Positions 17,266 to 26,034 of a stretch of 45,305 nt of DNA are shown here, in pieces (positions within the stretch are counted from its first letter, which is position 1; every line of letters starts with the position of its first letter). This DNA comes from Acidimicrobiaceae bacterium. GTDB taxonomy: Bacteria; Actinomycetota; Acidimicrobiia; Acidimicrobiales; Bog-793. The notes below the pieces were generated by a model. That model ran no database searches. It was not told where the DNA came from and saw nothing but the letters and a program-made list of their open reading frames with translations. Where the stretch lies: NCBI GenBank assembly GCA_003166375.1, contig PMVZ01000249.1, positions 8,247 through 53,551 on the forward strand, given 5' to 3'. A program made the translations under genes and the position numbers.

Positions 17266-17373
17266 CCCGAGTGACTCCGGCCGACCGCCCGGTCGGCCGC
17301 CCCGAGCCATCCCCCGGGCGCGAACACCCCCTCGTTACCATCGAGGCAAGCCTGATGGGAAAAGAGGAGTCCA

Positions 17374-17958
17374 ATGGACCCGGACGTCACACCTGAGGTC
17401 GAGATCCGCGCGAGCGCCCGGCGCCGCAAGACCGGAGTTGCCTTCTGGGAAGGCGGGCACGTGGTCGTCGTCGTCCCGGAGCGCATGTCTCGCGCCGCAC
17501 GGGACAGATTCGCCGGTCAGTTGGTCGAGCAGTTGCTCCAGCGCACTGGTCGCCGCCACGCTTCCGATGCCGGGCTTGCCGCGCGTGCCGCCGCCCTGGC
17601 GGATCAGTACCTCGGTGGCGTCCGGCCGTCCTCGATCCGATGGTCCTCACGCCAGCAGCGGCGCTGGGGATCCTGCTCGCTCCACTCCCGAGAGATCCGG
17701 ATCGCATCCCGCCTCCAGACCGTCCCGGAATGGGTGCTCGACGGGGTGATCGTCCACGAGCTCGCACATCTCCTAGAGGCCGGTCACACGGTCCGTTTCC
17801 ACGAGATCGCCAACCGGTACCCCCGCCAGGTCGAGGCGCACACTTATCTCGACGGCTTCGGCCACGGCCTCACGACAGCCGGGTTCCCGGTAAGGACCGA
17901 GGATGACGACGCGCCCGGAGAGGCTGCCGCCGACGGCGTCGCGGCCTGCGCCTGGTAA
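17374..17958 (+). CDS. YgjP/WLM-like zinc metallopeptidase (M48-type motif)
   Basis: This is a 194-residue probable metalloprotease of the YgjP family (DUF45). The zinc motif is HELAH in GVIVHELAHLLEAGHT, with a third histidine in the following RFHEIANRYP helix. The upstream strand IRWSSRQQRRWGSCS is the conserved WGSC block of this family. No signal peptide or membrane helix is present, so it should be cytoplasmic. The start is ATG at 17374 with GGAG upstream. The physiological substrate is not known. A gap of about 200 bases follows. Confidence 0.85.
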   Translation: MDPDVTPEVEIRASARRRKTGVAFWEGGHVVVVVPERMSRAARDRFAGQLVEQLLQRTGRRHASDAGLAARAAALADQYLGGVRPSSIRWSSRQQRRWGSCSLHSREIRIASRLQTVPEWVLDGVIVHELAHLLEAGHTVRFHEIANRYPRQVEAHTYLDGFGHGLTTAGFPVRTEDDDAPGEAAADGVAACAW

Positions 17959-18160
17959 CTGGTCGAGCACGCGGCTGGTTCGGGGCACGAATGCACGACA
18001 CGTAGTACCAACACTCGGCGCGGTTGAATGACTACAACTTGGGCCCCAATTCTCAGGTCCAACGCTTGAAGGGCGCCGGCGCCGTATTCATCTTGTCATG
18101 AACGAATTGAGCAGTTGGGCCATACACTCTTTGATGGAACCTGACTCTCGAAAGGAGTTC

Positions 18161-18250
18161 GTGCCCATCGGCTGCATGCAACCGCCCAGCTTTGAGGTCG
18201 CGGCCGCGGGACGTCGGTCCTCCGCGGGCGCACCGGACTGGTCGTCGTGA
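18161..18250 (+). CDS. 29-aa leader ORF translationally coupled to the MFS exporter
   Basis: A GTG-started reading frame follows a strong ribosome site (GAAAGGAGTTC) and encodes 29 residues beginning VPIGCMQPPSFEV and ending in DWSS. Its stop TGA (18248-18250) overlaps the ATG of the exporter (18250-18252). The exporter start itself has no good ribosome site, so the leader probably feeds ribosomes onto it. Such leaders sometimes sense the exported drug by ribosome stalling. That role here is inference, and the peptide does not resemble one I know. Confidence 0.5.
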   Translation: MPIGCMQPPSFEVAAAGRRSSAGAPDWSS

Positions 18251-19944
18251 TGTCCCCCTCGTCGGCGGGAGGTCACGGCCCGTTTGCTCGCGTCACCTCA
18301 CGTACGCACGAGGTCATAGAGCCCATCCTCGGCGATAGCCCCGGGGTTTCGTCGTTTCCGGGGAACCTTGAAGAGGCGGAGCTCCACTTGAGCCGGATGC
18401 GCCGACAGCTGGGCCTGGCGACTCTGTTGCTCGTGCTGTTCCTGACGTTCATGGACAACACCGTGATCAGCGTCACCTTGGCGAACGTACAGTCGACCCT
18501 TCACACCGGCATCAGCCAGCTGCAGTGGGTGATCAACGGTTACGCCCTGGTCTTTGCAAGCCTCATGCTTCTGTTCGGTACGCTCGGCGACCAGCTCGGC
18601 CGCAAGAAGGTCATGCTGTCGGGCGTCATCCTTTTCTGCTGTGGCTCTGTCGTCGCCGCGTTGGCACAGAACGCCGACACCCTGATCGCCGGCCGGGTGA
18701 TCATGGGACTCGGAGCGGCAGCGTCCGAGCCGGGCACGCTCTCGATGATCCGCCACATTTACCCCGAGCGCCGATCGCGGGCCAAGGCGCTCGGGATATG
18801 GGCTGGTGTGTCGGGCCTTGCGCTCGCAATGGGCCCCTTGATCGGTGGCGTCCTCGTGGGGGTTTACTCGTTCCGGGCAGTCTTCTGGTTCAACCTGTTC
18901 TTCGGCTTGGTCGCACTCATCGGCGCGGCGCTGATACTGCCCGAGAGCCGCAACAGGGTTCGCTTCCGCCTGGACTTCGCGGGCTTCCTTCTCGGAGCCG
19001 GTGCCCTCGCAGCTGCCTCCTTCGCCATCATCCAAGGCGAGTCGGCGGGCTACAGGAACTCCAGGATCGACCTGCTGTTCGCCGCCGCGTTGCTCCTCGC
19101 GATCTTCTTCGTGTTCTACGAACGCACTGTGGCGCACCCGATACTCGACGTCTCGTTCTTCAAGCGTTCAGCCTTCGCGGGTTGCAACGTCGTCGCGTTC
19201 TGCACGTACTTCGGTACCTTCTCGATCTTCTTCTTCGTGGCTCTTTATCTCCAGGACGTAGGAACGAGCTCGGGCTACGGAACCGCTCTCGACTTCGCGC
19301 CGATGGCGGCAGCAATGATCATCGCCTCGCTGCTCACCGGAAGTTGGGTGGCGCGCTCGGGCCCGAGGCTGCCGATGACAGTCGGTTGTGCGCTCGCAGG
19401 AATCGGCATCATCTTGACTGAAGTCGTCCTGACTCCGAGCTCGGGTCTGTCGACCATCGGCTGGACGCTCCCCATCGCCGGTGCCGGGTTCGGCATCGCG
19501 ATCGTGCCGGTGACATCCACTGCTCTGTCTTGTCTTCCCGCCCGGCACTCGGGCATGGCGGCGTCCGCCACCAACACCAGCCGCGAGCTGGGTGCCGTCG
19601 CCGGAGTGGCGGTGCTCGGATCGATGGTGAACGGCCAGCTGATCTCCAGCCTCATTCGTCAGCTCAACCTGATCGGGATCCCGAAGTCGTTCCAGAACAC
19701 CGTCATCACGGCAGTCACGACAGGCACGTTCAACTCCCAAGCCAAGCAGTTCAAGGGAACGCCGGCGATCACGAAGATCGTGAACGAGGTGACCCAGGCT
19801 GCGTACGTCGCGTTCGGCCATGGCCTGGACGCAGCGCTCTCGGCTGCCGGAGCGATGATGCTCGCGTGCGGGATCGTCGCTGCTTTCACCATGCGCGCGC
19901 GGACCCGGACATCAGGCGAGTTGCACGTCCGGTCGCAAGCCTGA
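18250..19944 (+). CDS. DHA2-family (EmrB/QacA) multidrug MFS exporter
   Basis: This is a proton-driven efflux protein with about 14 membrane helices in 564 residues. The first helix (LLLVLFLTFMDNTVISVTL) carries the DHA2 signature MDNTV, motif A is GTLGDQLGRKKVM, and motif C-like GLALAMGPLIGGVL follows. About 50 hydrophilic residues precede helix 1, unusually long. The start is taken as ATG at 18250, which overlaps the leader ORF stop; a GTG at 18247 is an alternative. Near the C-terminus is an insertion (about 465-520) typical of the DHA2 outside loop. No regulator gene is adjacent. Substrate unknown. Confidence 0.92.
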   Translation: MSPSSAGGHGPFARVTSRTHEVIEPILGDSPGVSSFPGNLEEAELHLSRMRRQLGLATLLLVLFLTFMDNTVISVTLANVQSTLHTGISQLQWVINGYALVFASLMLLFGTLGDQLGRKKVMLSGVILFCCGSVVAALAQNADTLIAGRVIMGLGAAASEPGTLSMIRHIYPERRSRAKALGIWAGVSGLALAMGPLIGGVLVGVYSFRAVFWFNLFFGLVALIGAALILPESRNRVRFRLDFAGFLLGAGALAAASFAIIQGESAGYRNSRIDLLFAAALLLAIFFVFYERTVAHPILDVSFFKRSAFAGCNVVAFCTYFGTFSIFFFVALYLQDVGTSSGYGTALDFAPMAAAMIIASLLTGSWVARSGPRLPMTVGCALAGIGIILTEVVLTPSSGLSTIGWTLPIAGAGFGIAIVPVTSTALSCLPARHSGMAASATNTSRELGAVAGVAVLGSMVNGQLISSLIRQLNLIGIPKSFQNTVITAVTTGTFNSQAKQFKGTPAITKIVNEVTQAAYVAFGHGLDAALSAAGAMMLACGIVAAFTMRARTRTSGELHVRSQA

Positions 19945-19985
19945 GCCTCTCCGGCTCGAAGGCAGGGATCGGGCTGCGACGACGA

Positions 19986-20096
19986 ATGTCACCTGCCTCG
20001 GCCCAGGACCGCCGCTACGCTTGGCAACCGACGTTTCACGAATACGTCGTGAACCCAAGTGATGCCTACCGGTTGGAGGATGTCTGGCTGAGCTAA
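19986..20096 (+). CDS. Possible 36-aa small ORF upstream of the ABC importer
   Basis: From ATG at 19986 a frame runs to TAA at 20096 and encodes 36 residues rich in aromatics and acids (RRYAWQPTFHEYVV...LEDVWLS). The third codon positions lean to G/C as in real genes here, but there is no clear ribosome site. It overlaps an inverted repeat. It may be a small gene, a leader, or chance. Confidence 0.25.
   Translation: MSPASAQDRRYAWQPTFHEYVVNPSDAYRLEDVWLS
20035..20053. repeat. Inverted repeat, candidate operator of the ABC importer operon
   Basis: The arms TTCACGA and TCGTGAA are perfectly complementary around ATACG, flanked further out by CTTGG and CCAAG. A second palindrome, GCCGAGCTGAGCTCGGC, lies at 20100-20116. 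Both are upstream of the permease gene and could be operator or mRNA structures. Confidence 0.4.
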
Positions 20097-20191
20097 GCGG
20101 CCGAGCTGAGCTCGGCGACAAGGAGCCCACGACTGCCATTGCAGGCGACTTGGCGGCCGGTCCCCGCTCAACCGGGCGCGGAGCGCCATTC

Positions 20192-21151
20192 GTGACCCGA
20201 TATCTCACCAGCCCCGGCTTGCGCTATGTCGTGCGCAGGGTCCTTCTCTCGATTCCCGTGGTGCTCGGTGTGGTCGTCGTCACGTTCCTGCTCCTGAGGC
20301 TGATCCCCGGCGACCCGGCCCGCACCCTGCTGGGCCTGCACGCACCGCCGGCAGCTGTTGCAGCGCTTCGTCACCAGCTCGGCCTGGACGAGCCGATCTG
20401 GCGCCAGTTCTGGCACTACTTTGACGGCCTTGCTCATGGCAACTTCGGCACCTCGATCTACTACCAGGCCCCGGTCGCCTCGGTCATCGCCCCCGGCCTC
20501 CCGTTGACCGGATCGCTCGTTCTCGTCGCGACGTTCTTCACGATCGTCATCACGGTGCCCTTGGCAGCGCTCGCCGCGATGCGCCACGACCGGGCCAGCG
20601 ACCACGCGGTAAGGCTGTTCTCGCTCATGGGCCTCGGGCTGCCGTCGTTCTGGTTCGGCATCATCCTGATCGTCTTGTTCTCGCTCGACCTGCACTGGTT
20701 CCCGGTCGGCGGCTACGGCACGAGCTTCTGGGCCCATCTGCATTCCCTCCTGCTGCCCGGATTGTGCGCTGCGATCGGTATCGTCCCGGTGCTCATCCGC
20801 AGCCTTCGGGTCGGCATGCTCGAGGTGCTCTCGGCCGACTACGTCGCGACCGCCCGCGCGAAGGGGCTGCGCCCGTCCCGTGTCACCTTCGTGCACGTCG
20901 CACGCAATGCGCTCATCCCGACGGTCAACTTGCTCGGGATCAACATCGCCTACCTGATCGGGGGCACGGTGGTGATCGAGCGAGTCTTCGCCCTGAACGG
21001 GCTCGGCAGCGCGATGTTGACCGCGATCGACAACCGCGACTTCCCGGTCGTGCAGGGCGTCACGCTCGTCTACGCGCTCGGCGTGATCGTCGTGATCCTG
21101 ATAACCGACCTCGTCACGGCGCGTCTCGACCCGAGGATAAGGCTCAGATGA
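20192..21151 (+). CDS. ABC importer permease, DppB/OppB type
   Basis: This is an inner-membrane permease for di/oligopeptides or related nitrogen compounds. The first helix (VLLSIPVVLGVVVVTFLLLR) is followed by RLIPGDPARTLLG, the hallmark N-terminal motif of the DppB family. The EAA loop that contacts the ATPases is near the end (EVLSADYVATARAKGLRPS). Six helices are expected. The start is taken as GTG at 20192; a TTG at 20150 would add 14 residues. Its stop overlaps the next start (ATGA). No periplasmic binding-protein gene lies upstream or downstream. Confidence 0.9.
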   Translation: MTRYLTSPGLRYVVRRVLLSIPVVLGVVVVTFLLLRLIPGDPARTLLGLHAPPAAVAALRHQLGLDEPIWRQFWHYFDGLAHGNFGTSIYYQAPVASVIAPGLPLTGSLVLVATFFTIVITVPLAALAAMRHDRASDHAVRLFSLMGLGLPSFWFGIILIVLFSLDLHWFPVGGYGTSFWAHLHSLLLPGLCAAIGIVPVLIRSLRVGMLEVLSADYVATARAKGLRPSRVTFVHVARNALIPTVNLLGINIAYLIGGTVVIERVFALNGLGSAMLTAIDNRDFPVVQGVTLVYALGVIVVILITDLVTARLDPRIRLR

Positions 21152-22029
21152 GCGCGGCGGTCACACCGGCGGTGGGACTGGCGGAGCCGGAGCACGAAGT
21201 CACTCGCCGGCCCTCGGTCAGGTCACGAGCGCTCCACAGCCCGATTTTCATGGCAGGCACCATCTTGACCGCCACGATCGTCGCTCTCGCTCTTTTGGCC
21301 CCGGTCATAGGGCGTTACAGCCCGGTCTCGCAGGACCTGCTGCACACGCTCGCGGGCCCGAGCGGTGCCCACTGGCTCGGAACCGACGAGATCGGTCGTG
21401 ACATCTGGTCCCGCCTCTTGTACGCCGGGCGCACCGACCTGCAAGTCGGCTTGCTCGCAGTGCTGTTTCCCTTCACCTTCGGCGTGTTCATCGGCACGGT
21501 GTGCGGCTACTTCGGCGGCCGCATCGACACGATCGTCATGCGGATCGTGGACGTCGTGCTGGCCTTCCCCTTCTACGTCCTGATCATCGCTCTCGTCTTC
21601 GTCGTGGGCGTTGGCACCCACGGGATCTACATCGCGTTCGGGCTGACGGACTGGGTCATCTACGCCAGGACGACGCGAAGCGGGACGATGGTCGCGCGCA
21701 ACCTTGACTGGGTGGCCGCCGCGGAAGGTGGCGGCCTCTCGAGGACGCGGGTGCTGTGGCGGCACATCCTGCCCAACACGATCACCCAGGCGATCGTCTA
21801 CTCGATGTCCGACATCGTGCTCGTGATCCTGGCCGTCGTCACTCTCGGCTACCTCGGGCTCGGGATCCAGCCGCCGGCACCGGACTGGGGATCCATGATC
21901 AGCGATGGTCAGAACTTCATCCAGACCAACCAGTGGCTTGCCGCCATCCCTGGGATGGCAGTCGTCCTCACAGGCGTCGGCCTGTCGCTTCTCGGCGACG
22001 GGCTCGCGGACATATTGCGGCCCGAGTGA
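21148..22029 (+). CDS. ABC importer permease, DppC/OppC type
   Basis: This is the second permease of the importer. HWLGTDEIGRDIWSRLLYAG (about 70-90) is the diagnostic DppC block, and the EAA loop reads DWVAAAEGGGLSRTRVLWRH. Near the C-terminus, GYLGLGIQPPAPDWGSMI is also family-typical. The length is 293 residues. ATG at 21148 overlaps the DppB stop; its own stop overlaps the GTG of the following ATPase, showing a tightly coupled operon. Confidence 0.92.
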   Translation: MSAAVTPAVGLAEPEHEVTRRPSVRSRALHSPIFMAGTILTATIVALALLAPVIGRYSPVSQDLLHTLAGPSGAHWLGTDEIGRDIWSRLLYAGRTDLQVGLLAVLFPFTFGVFIGTVCGYFGGRIDTIVMRIVDVVLAFPFYVLIIALVFVVGVGTHGIYIAFGLTDWVIYARTTRSGTMVARNLDWVAAAEGGGLSRTRVLWRHILPNTITQAIVYSMSDIVLVILAVVTLGYLGLGIQPPAPDWGSMISDGQNFIQTNQWLAAIPGMAVVLTGVGLSLLGDGLADILRPE

Positions 22030-23027
22030 CTCCCGTACTGGAGGTCGAGGGGCTCGTCGTCGAGATGCGACGCCACCGGGTGGCGTTTCGTGCAGTGGAC
22101 GACGTTTCCTTTGCGCTGGAGCCTGGTAGCGCTCTCGCGATCGTCGGCGAGTCGGGGTGTGGCAAGAGCCTCACGCTGCGGGCGATCATGGGCCTGTTGC
22201 CGAACAGGGGGCGCCTCATCTCCGGACGCGTCATCGTCGACGGTGTCACCCTCCCCAGCGACGCGCGGGGTCGAGGACGCGGCCACCGCCAGCACCGGCG
22301 GATGTCCATCGTCTTCCAGGACGCACTCAGCGCCCTCAATCCGGTCGCGACGATCGGCAGCCAGATCGCCGAGGCACCGAGACACGTGCTCGGCCTCGGG
22401 GGCGCCGCTTCGAGAGCGAGAGCAGTCGAGCTGCTGCGACTAGTCGGGATTCCCGATCCGGAGCGCCGCTACCACGCGTATCCGCACGAGCTGTCGGGCG
22501 GCACCCGCCAGCGGGTCATGATCGCGATCGCACTGTCATCGGACCCGTCAATCCTGCTGTGCGACGAGCCGACAACCGCCCTGGACGTCACGATCCAGAC
22601 CCAGATCCTTGCTCTGCTGGCAGACCTTCGAGTCGAACGCGGCCTGGCTCTGGTCTTCGTCACCCACGACCTCGGCGTCGTCAGCCAGGTCGCCGAGCGC
22701 GTGGCGGTCATGTACACAGGACGCCTCGTCGAGACCGGTCCCACCGCCGCTGTCCTCTCCGCGCCGAGGCACCCCTACACCAGCGGGCTCCTCGCGGCGG
22801 CGCTCGACGTGGACAGCCCAGAGCGCGAGCCGGTCCCGATCCCCGGCTCGCTTCCGGACCCGCTGGGACTCACGAGCGGTTGCAGTTTCCAGTCCCGCTG
22901 TCAGTTCGCGACGCCCGAGTGCGTGACGACCGACGTCCGCCTCGAGCGCGTCGGACCCGATCACGAGGCGGCATGCCTGCACTCGGACGTGCTCGCGGCG
23001 GCGCAGGCAGCTGGCCGCCGTGGCTGA
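22026..23027 (+). CDS. ABC importer ATPase, DppD/OppD type
   Basis: This nucleotide-binding subunit energises the importer. Walker A is GESGCGKS, the signature is LSGGTRQR, and Walker B is ILLCDEPTTALD with an H-loop in FVTHDLG. The C-terminal oligopeptide-transporter extension includes the cysteine motif CSFQSRCQFATPEC, which in some family members holds an iron-sulfur cluster. The start is GTG at 22026, overlapping the DppC stop (GTGA); 333 residues. It overlaps the next ATPase gene by 8 bases. Confidence 0.92.
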   Translation: MTPVLEVEGLVVEMRRHRVAFRAVDDVSFALEPGSALAIVGESGCGKSLTLRAIMGLLPNRGRLISGRVIVDGVTLPSDARGRGRGHRQHRRMSIVFQDALSALNPVATIGSQIAEAPRHVLGLGGAASRARAVELLRLVGIPDPERRYHAYPHELSGGTRQRVMIAIALSSDPSILLCDEPTTALDVTIQTQILALLADLRVERGLALVFVTHDLGVVSQVAERVAVMYTGRLVETGPTAAVLSAPRHPYTSGLLAAALDVDSPEREPVPIPGSLPDPLGLTSGCSFQSRCQFATPECVTTDVRLERVGPDHEAACLHSDVLAAAQAAGRRG

Positions 23028-23994
23028 GGCTCTCATCGAGGTCGACGACCTCTCGGTGACGTTCCGCTCCGAGCACGGGCGAACGCTGCGTGCCGTCGAC
23101 GACGTCACTCTCCGGATCGCCGAGGGCGAGGTCCTCGGTCTCGTCGGCGAGTCCGGGTGTGGCAAGACGACCATCGCGAAGTGCATCGCAGGCCGGGTCG
23201 CCCCGAGCTCGGGGGTGGTGCGCTTCGACGGTCGCGAGCTCGGCCTGAAGCGGGCCACAGAGGACCGGCGGGCGATACAGATGGTGTTCCAGGACCCTTA
23301 CTCGTCGCTCAACCCGCGCATGACCGTCCGTCACGTGCTCAGCGAATTGCTGAGGGTGCACCGGCTGGTCCCACGCGCCGACATCGAGACTCGCTGCAGG
23401 GAGCTCATGTCACTCGTGGGCCTACCGAGAGGAGCTCTCGACGGCCTGCCGAGCCAATTCTCCGGGGGCCAGCGACAGCGGATCGCGATCGCCCGGGCGC
23501 TCACGGTCGAGCCGCGCGTCATCATCGCGGACGAGCCCGTCTCCGCGCTGGACGTCTCGGTGCAGGCCACGATCCTCCGGCTCTTCGAAGACCTGCGCAG
23601 CCGCCTTGGCCTGACCGTCGTGTTCATCTCGCACAACCTGGCCGTCGTGCGCCACTTGAGCGACCGCGTCGCTGTCATGTACCTGGGGCGGATCGTGGAG
23701 CAGGGCGATCGCGAATCGGTCTTCAGCGACCCGCGTCATCCCTACACCCGCGCATTGCTGGCGTCCGCGCCGCGCCTGCATCAGATCGAGCTCGTCCGGC
23801 CCACGGTCGAGGGCGAGCCGCCGAGCCCGATCGACATCCCGACCGGCTGCTCGTTCCATCCCCGCTGCCCGCGCTCCGAAGAGATGTGCACCCGCGACAG
23901 ACCGAGTCTGGAGCCGGTCGGCACGCGAGCGGAGCACTTCGCGGCCTGCCACTTCCGCGACGAAAAGTCTCCCGAGGCTCCGGAGGCACCGTGA
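23020..23994 (+). CDS. ABC importer ATPase, DppF/OppF type
   Basis: This is the second nucleotide-binding subunit. Walker A is GESGCGKTT, the signature is FSGGQRQRI, Walker B is VIIADEPVSALD, and the H-loop is FISHNLA. The C-terminal cysteine motif (GCSFHPRCPRSEEMC and a later C) is present. The start is GTG at 23020 inside the end of the previous gene. Its stop overlaps the GTG of the aminotransferase (GTGA), so all five genes from 20192 to 25106 form one coupled operon. Confidence 0.92.
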   Translation: MAEALIEVDDLSVTFRSEHGRTLRAVDDVTLRIAEGEVLGLVGESGCGKTTIAKCIAGRVAPSSGVVRFDGRELGLKRATEDRRAIQMVFQDPYSSLNPRMTVRHVLSELLRVHRLVPRADIETRCRELMSLVGLPRGALDGLPSQFSGGQRQRIAIARALTVEPRVIIADEPVSALDVSVQATILRLFEDLRSRLGLTVVFISHNLAVVRHLSDRVAVMYLGRIVEQGDRESVFSDPRHPYTRALLASAPRLHQIELVRPTVEGEPPSPIDIPTGCSFHPRCPRSEEMCTRDRPSLEPVGTRAEHFAACHFRDEKSPEAPEAP

Positions 23995-25106
23995 CCAACC
24001 CGTTGCTGGATCCGCCGCCCATCCCGGCTGCCCGTTTCGAACGGCTCGGGCGTGCCGTCGCTTCGCTGCTCCAGACTCGCCTCGATGTCGTCCTGCCCCA
24101 AGCCGAGGCGGTCCTTCCGCTCGAGGCGGCGGCGCGCGGACTTGGCCGGGTCGGCGTCGCCGCGCTCAACCTCAACACGAGCCCGTACGGCGCAGCTATC
24201 GGGCACTGGCTTCGCCAAGCGGGAGCGACGGTGATCGGGATAGAGGCCGAGCCTCACAGGGCCGTCGACCCGGAGGCGATCGAGAGGGCGCTGCGGACCA
24301 ACCCTGAGATCTCGATCGTCAGCTTCGTCCACGTCGAAGCCGCGAGCGGAGTCTGCAACGATGCCCCGGCCATCACTGCGCTCGCCCGCGAGCACGGTGC
24401 CCTCGTTCTGATCGACGTCGTGGCTTCCACCGGTGCGCACGAGGTGCGGCTCGACGACTGGGACGTGGACGTCGCCGTGATCGGGCCACAAAAGGCCTTG
24501 GCAGGGCCAGCCGGCATCTCGATCGCCGCGGTGAGCGACCGCGCCTGGCGTGCGATGTCCGACAATCCCGGCGCGCCGCGAGGCTCGGTGCTCTCGCTGC
24601 TCGATTGGAAGCAGCGATGGGTCGACTCGGACAAGAGCGTAATTCCCGGCACGCCGTCACCACTCGAGATCCTCGCCCTCGAAGCTGCGCTCGAGCGCGT
24701 CTCGGCCGAGGGCCTACAAGGCGTGCAGCGGCGCCATCGCGCGTCCGCGGCAGCTAGCCGCTCCGGTGCGCGCGCGCTCGGGCTCACGCCGTACGCACGC
24801 GACGCCGACGCGGCAGTGGTCGTGACGACGCTCGCCGTGCCGTCCAGCACCGATGCGCGCGCCCTGGCGGAACGCGCACGAGCCGATCACCACGTTGCAC
24901 TCTCGTCGGGCTTCGGCGAGCTCGCCAGCACGGTCGTACGGATCGACCACACCGGCCAGCGCGCCCGCCTCGGGGTCGTGCTCGGCGCGCTCGGAGCGCT
25001 GGGGGCTGCACTTGACAGCTCGTCCGAGCTGAACGGTTCGATCCCGGCGGCCCTCGAAGCCGCAGCACGGGCCTGGTCGGCCGAGGAGGCCCGCTCGCTT
25101 CCTTGA
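23991..25106 (+). CDS. Class V PLP aminotransferase (AGAT / pyridoxamine-pyruvate aminotransferase-like)
   Basis: This is a fold-type I PLP enzyme of 371 residues. The PLP lysine is K168 in VIGPQKALAGPAG, the cofactor aspartate is D142 in LVLIDVVAS, and the FVHVEAASGVCND segment (about 112-124) is typical of alanine-glyoxylate aminotransferases. The start is GTG at 23991, overlapping the DppF-like stop. The coupling suggests that the imported compound is an amino donor or amino-containing nutrient that is deaminated here. The actual substrate is not predictable. Confidence 0.85.
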   Translation: MTNPLLDPPPIPAARFERLGRAVASLLQTRLDVVLPQAEAVLPLEAAARGLGRVGVAALNLNTSPYGAAIGHWLRQAGATVIGIEAEPHRAVDPEAIERALRTNPEISIVSFVHVEAASGVCNDAPAITALAREHGALVLIDVVASTGAHEVRLDDWDVDVAVIGPQKALAGPAGISIAAVSDRAWRAMSDNPGAPRGSVLSLLDWKQRWVDSDKSVIPGTPSPLEILALEAALERVSAEGLQGVQRRHRASAAASRSGARALGLTPYARDADAAVVVTTLAVPSSTDARALAERARADHHVALSSGFGELASTVVRIDHTGQRARLGVVLGALGALGAALDSSSELNGSIPAALEAAARAWSAEEARSLP

Positions 25107-25170
25107 GCACGGCCGAGCCGGCGTCACGACCGGCAAGCGAGCCCGCGGTGGCCGCAACAAGCCCGCTGGG

Positions 25171-26019
25171 TCAACGGCGTTCGGCGTCGACGAGGCGAGC
25201 ACCGTTCACGTGGCGGGCGTCTTCTTCGAGCGGCCTTCCGTAGCTGGCGGCACGTTCAGCCATGTCGAAGACCTCGGCACGCCAGCCATGGGACGCGAGC
25301 CACTCGACCGCCTGCCCGGGACCGGCAGAGCGCCAGAGCGCGACGTAGTCGCCCTGCTCGCTCGTGCCGTCGGGATGGGCCTCTCGCCATGCTCGCAGTC
25401 GCCGGGAGCTGGCCAGGGTGAGACCCAACCGGCTTCCCGGCACCGACAGCTCGGCGGCGCGGATGACAAGCGAGTCGCTGGCTTGCGGAGACAGGTAGGC
25501 GAGCAGTCCCTCGGCCAGCCAGACGACCGGCGTGGCCGCATCGAACCCTGCGTCGCAAAGTGGCCGGCTCCAGTTCTCAGAGAGGTCGACTGGCACGATG
25601 ATGCGCTCGCAGGAAGGTCGCCACCCTTCGGCCCTGACCGCCTGCTCCTTGAACTCCAGCACTTGAGGGAGGTCGATCTCGAAGACCCTGGGCTTGTCCG
25701 GCCAGCCCAACCGGAAGGCGCGCGCGTCGAGACCTGCACCGAGGATCACCACCTGCCGGCATCCTCGTGCGCACGCGTCGAGCACGAGATCGTCGAGGAA
25801 ACGAGTCCTGACGATGACCCAGGCGACCAGGGAAGCATGACGGTGACGACCCTCGGGACGGTCCGGCCGGCGGCGGCCCGGTCCAGCCGCTCGCACGAAG
25901 CCGGCCGCGAGCGGGTCCGTGAAGAGTCTCTCTGCTCGTTCCGTCTCAGCGGCGCGGACGGCCGCGACCCCGACCGCCGTCAACCCGACAGCGGGCAGCA
26001 CAGGCTCACTGCCCAACAT
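25171..26019 (-). CDS. SAM-dependent methyltransferase, LCM/TIGR00027 type
   Basis: This is a member of the leucine-carboxyl-methyltransferase-like family that is expanded in mycobacteria, 282 residues. The SAM motif is RQVVILGAGLDARAFRLGW (about 88-106), then FEIDLPQVLEFKEQ, and VVWLAEGLLAYLSPQ, all diagnostic. N-terminal GVAAVRAAETERAERLFTDP is also typical. The start is ATG at 26019, 15 bases after the VOC gene stop on the same strand, so they are likely co-transcribed. The methyl acceptor is unknown. Confidence 0.88.
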   Translation of the reverse strand: MLGSEPVLPAVGLTAVGVAAVRAAETERAERLFTDPLAAGFVRAAGPGRRRPDRPEGRHRHASLVAWVIVRTRFLDDLVLDACARGCRQVVILGAGLDARAFRLGWPDKPRVFEIDLPQVLEFKEQAVRAEGWRPSCERIIVPVDLSENWSRPLCDAGFDAATPVVWLAEGLLAYLSPQASDSLVIRAAELSVPGSRLGLTLASSRRLRAWREAHPDGTSEQGDYVALWRSAGPGQAVEWLASHGWRAEVFDMAERAASYGRPLEEDARHVNGARLVDAERR

Positions 26020-26034
26020 CAGCTCAGCATCTCG

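Noticed and set aside
15397-17310. 637-residue open frame opposite GNAT and glutamate decarboxylase
   Set aside because: It is antisense to two firm genes, with composition typical of a high-GC shadow frame.
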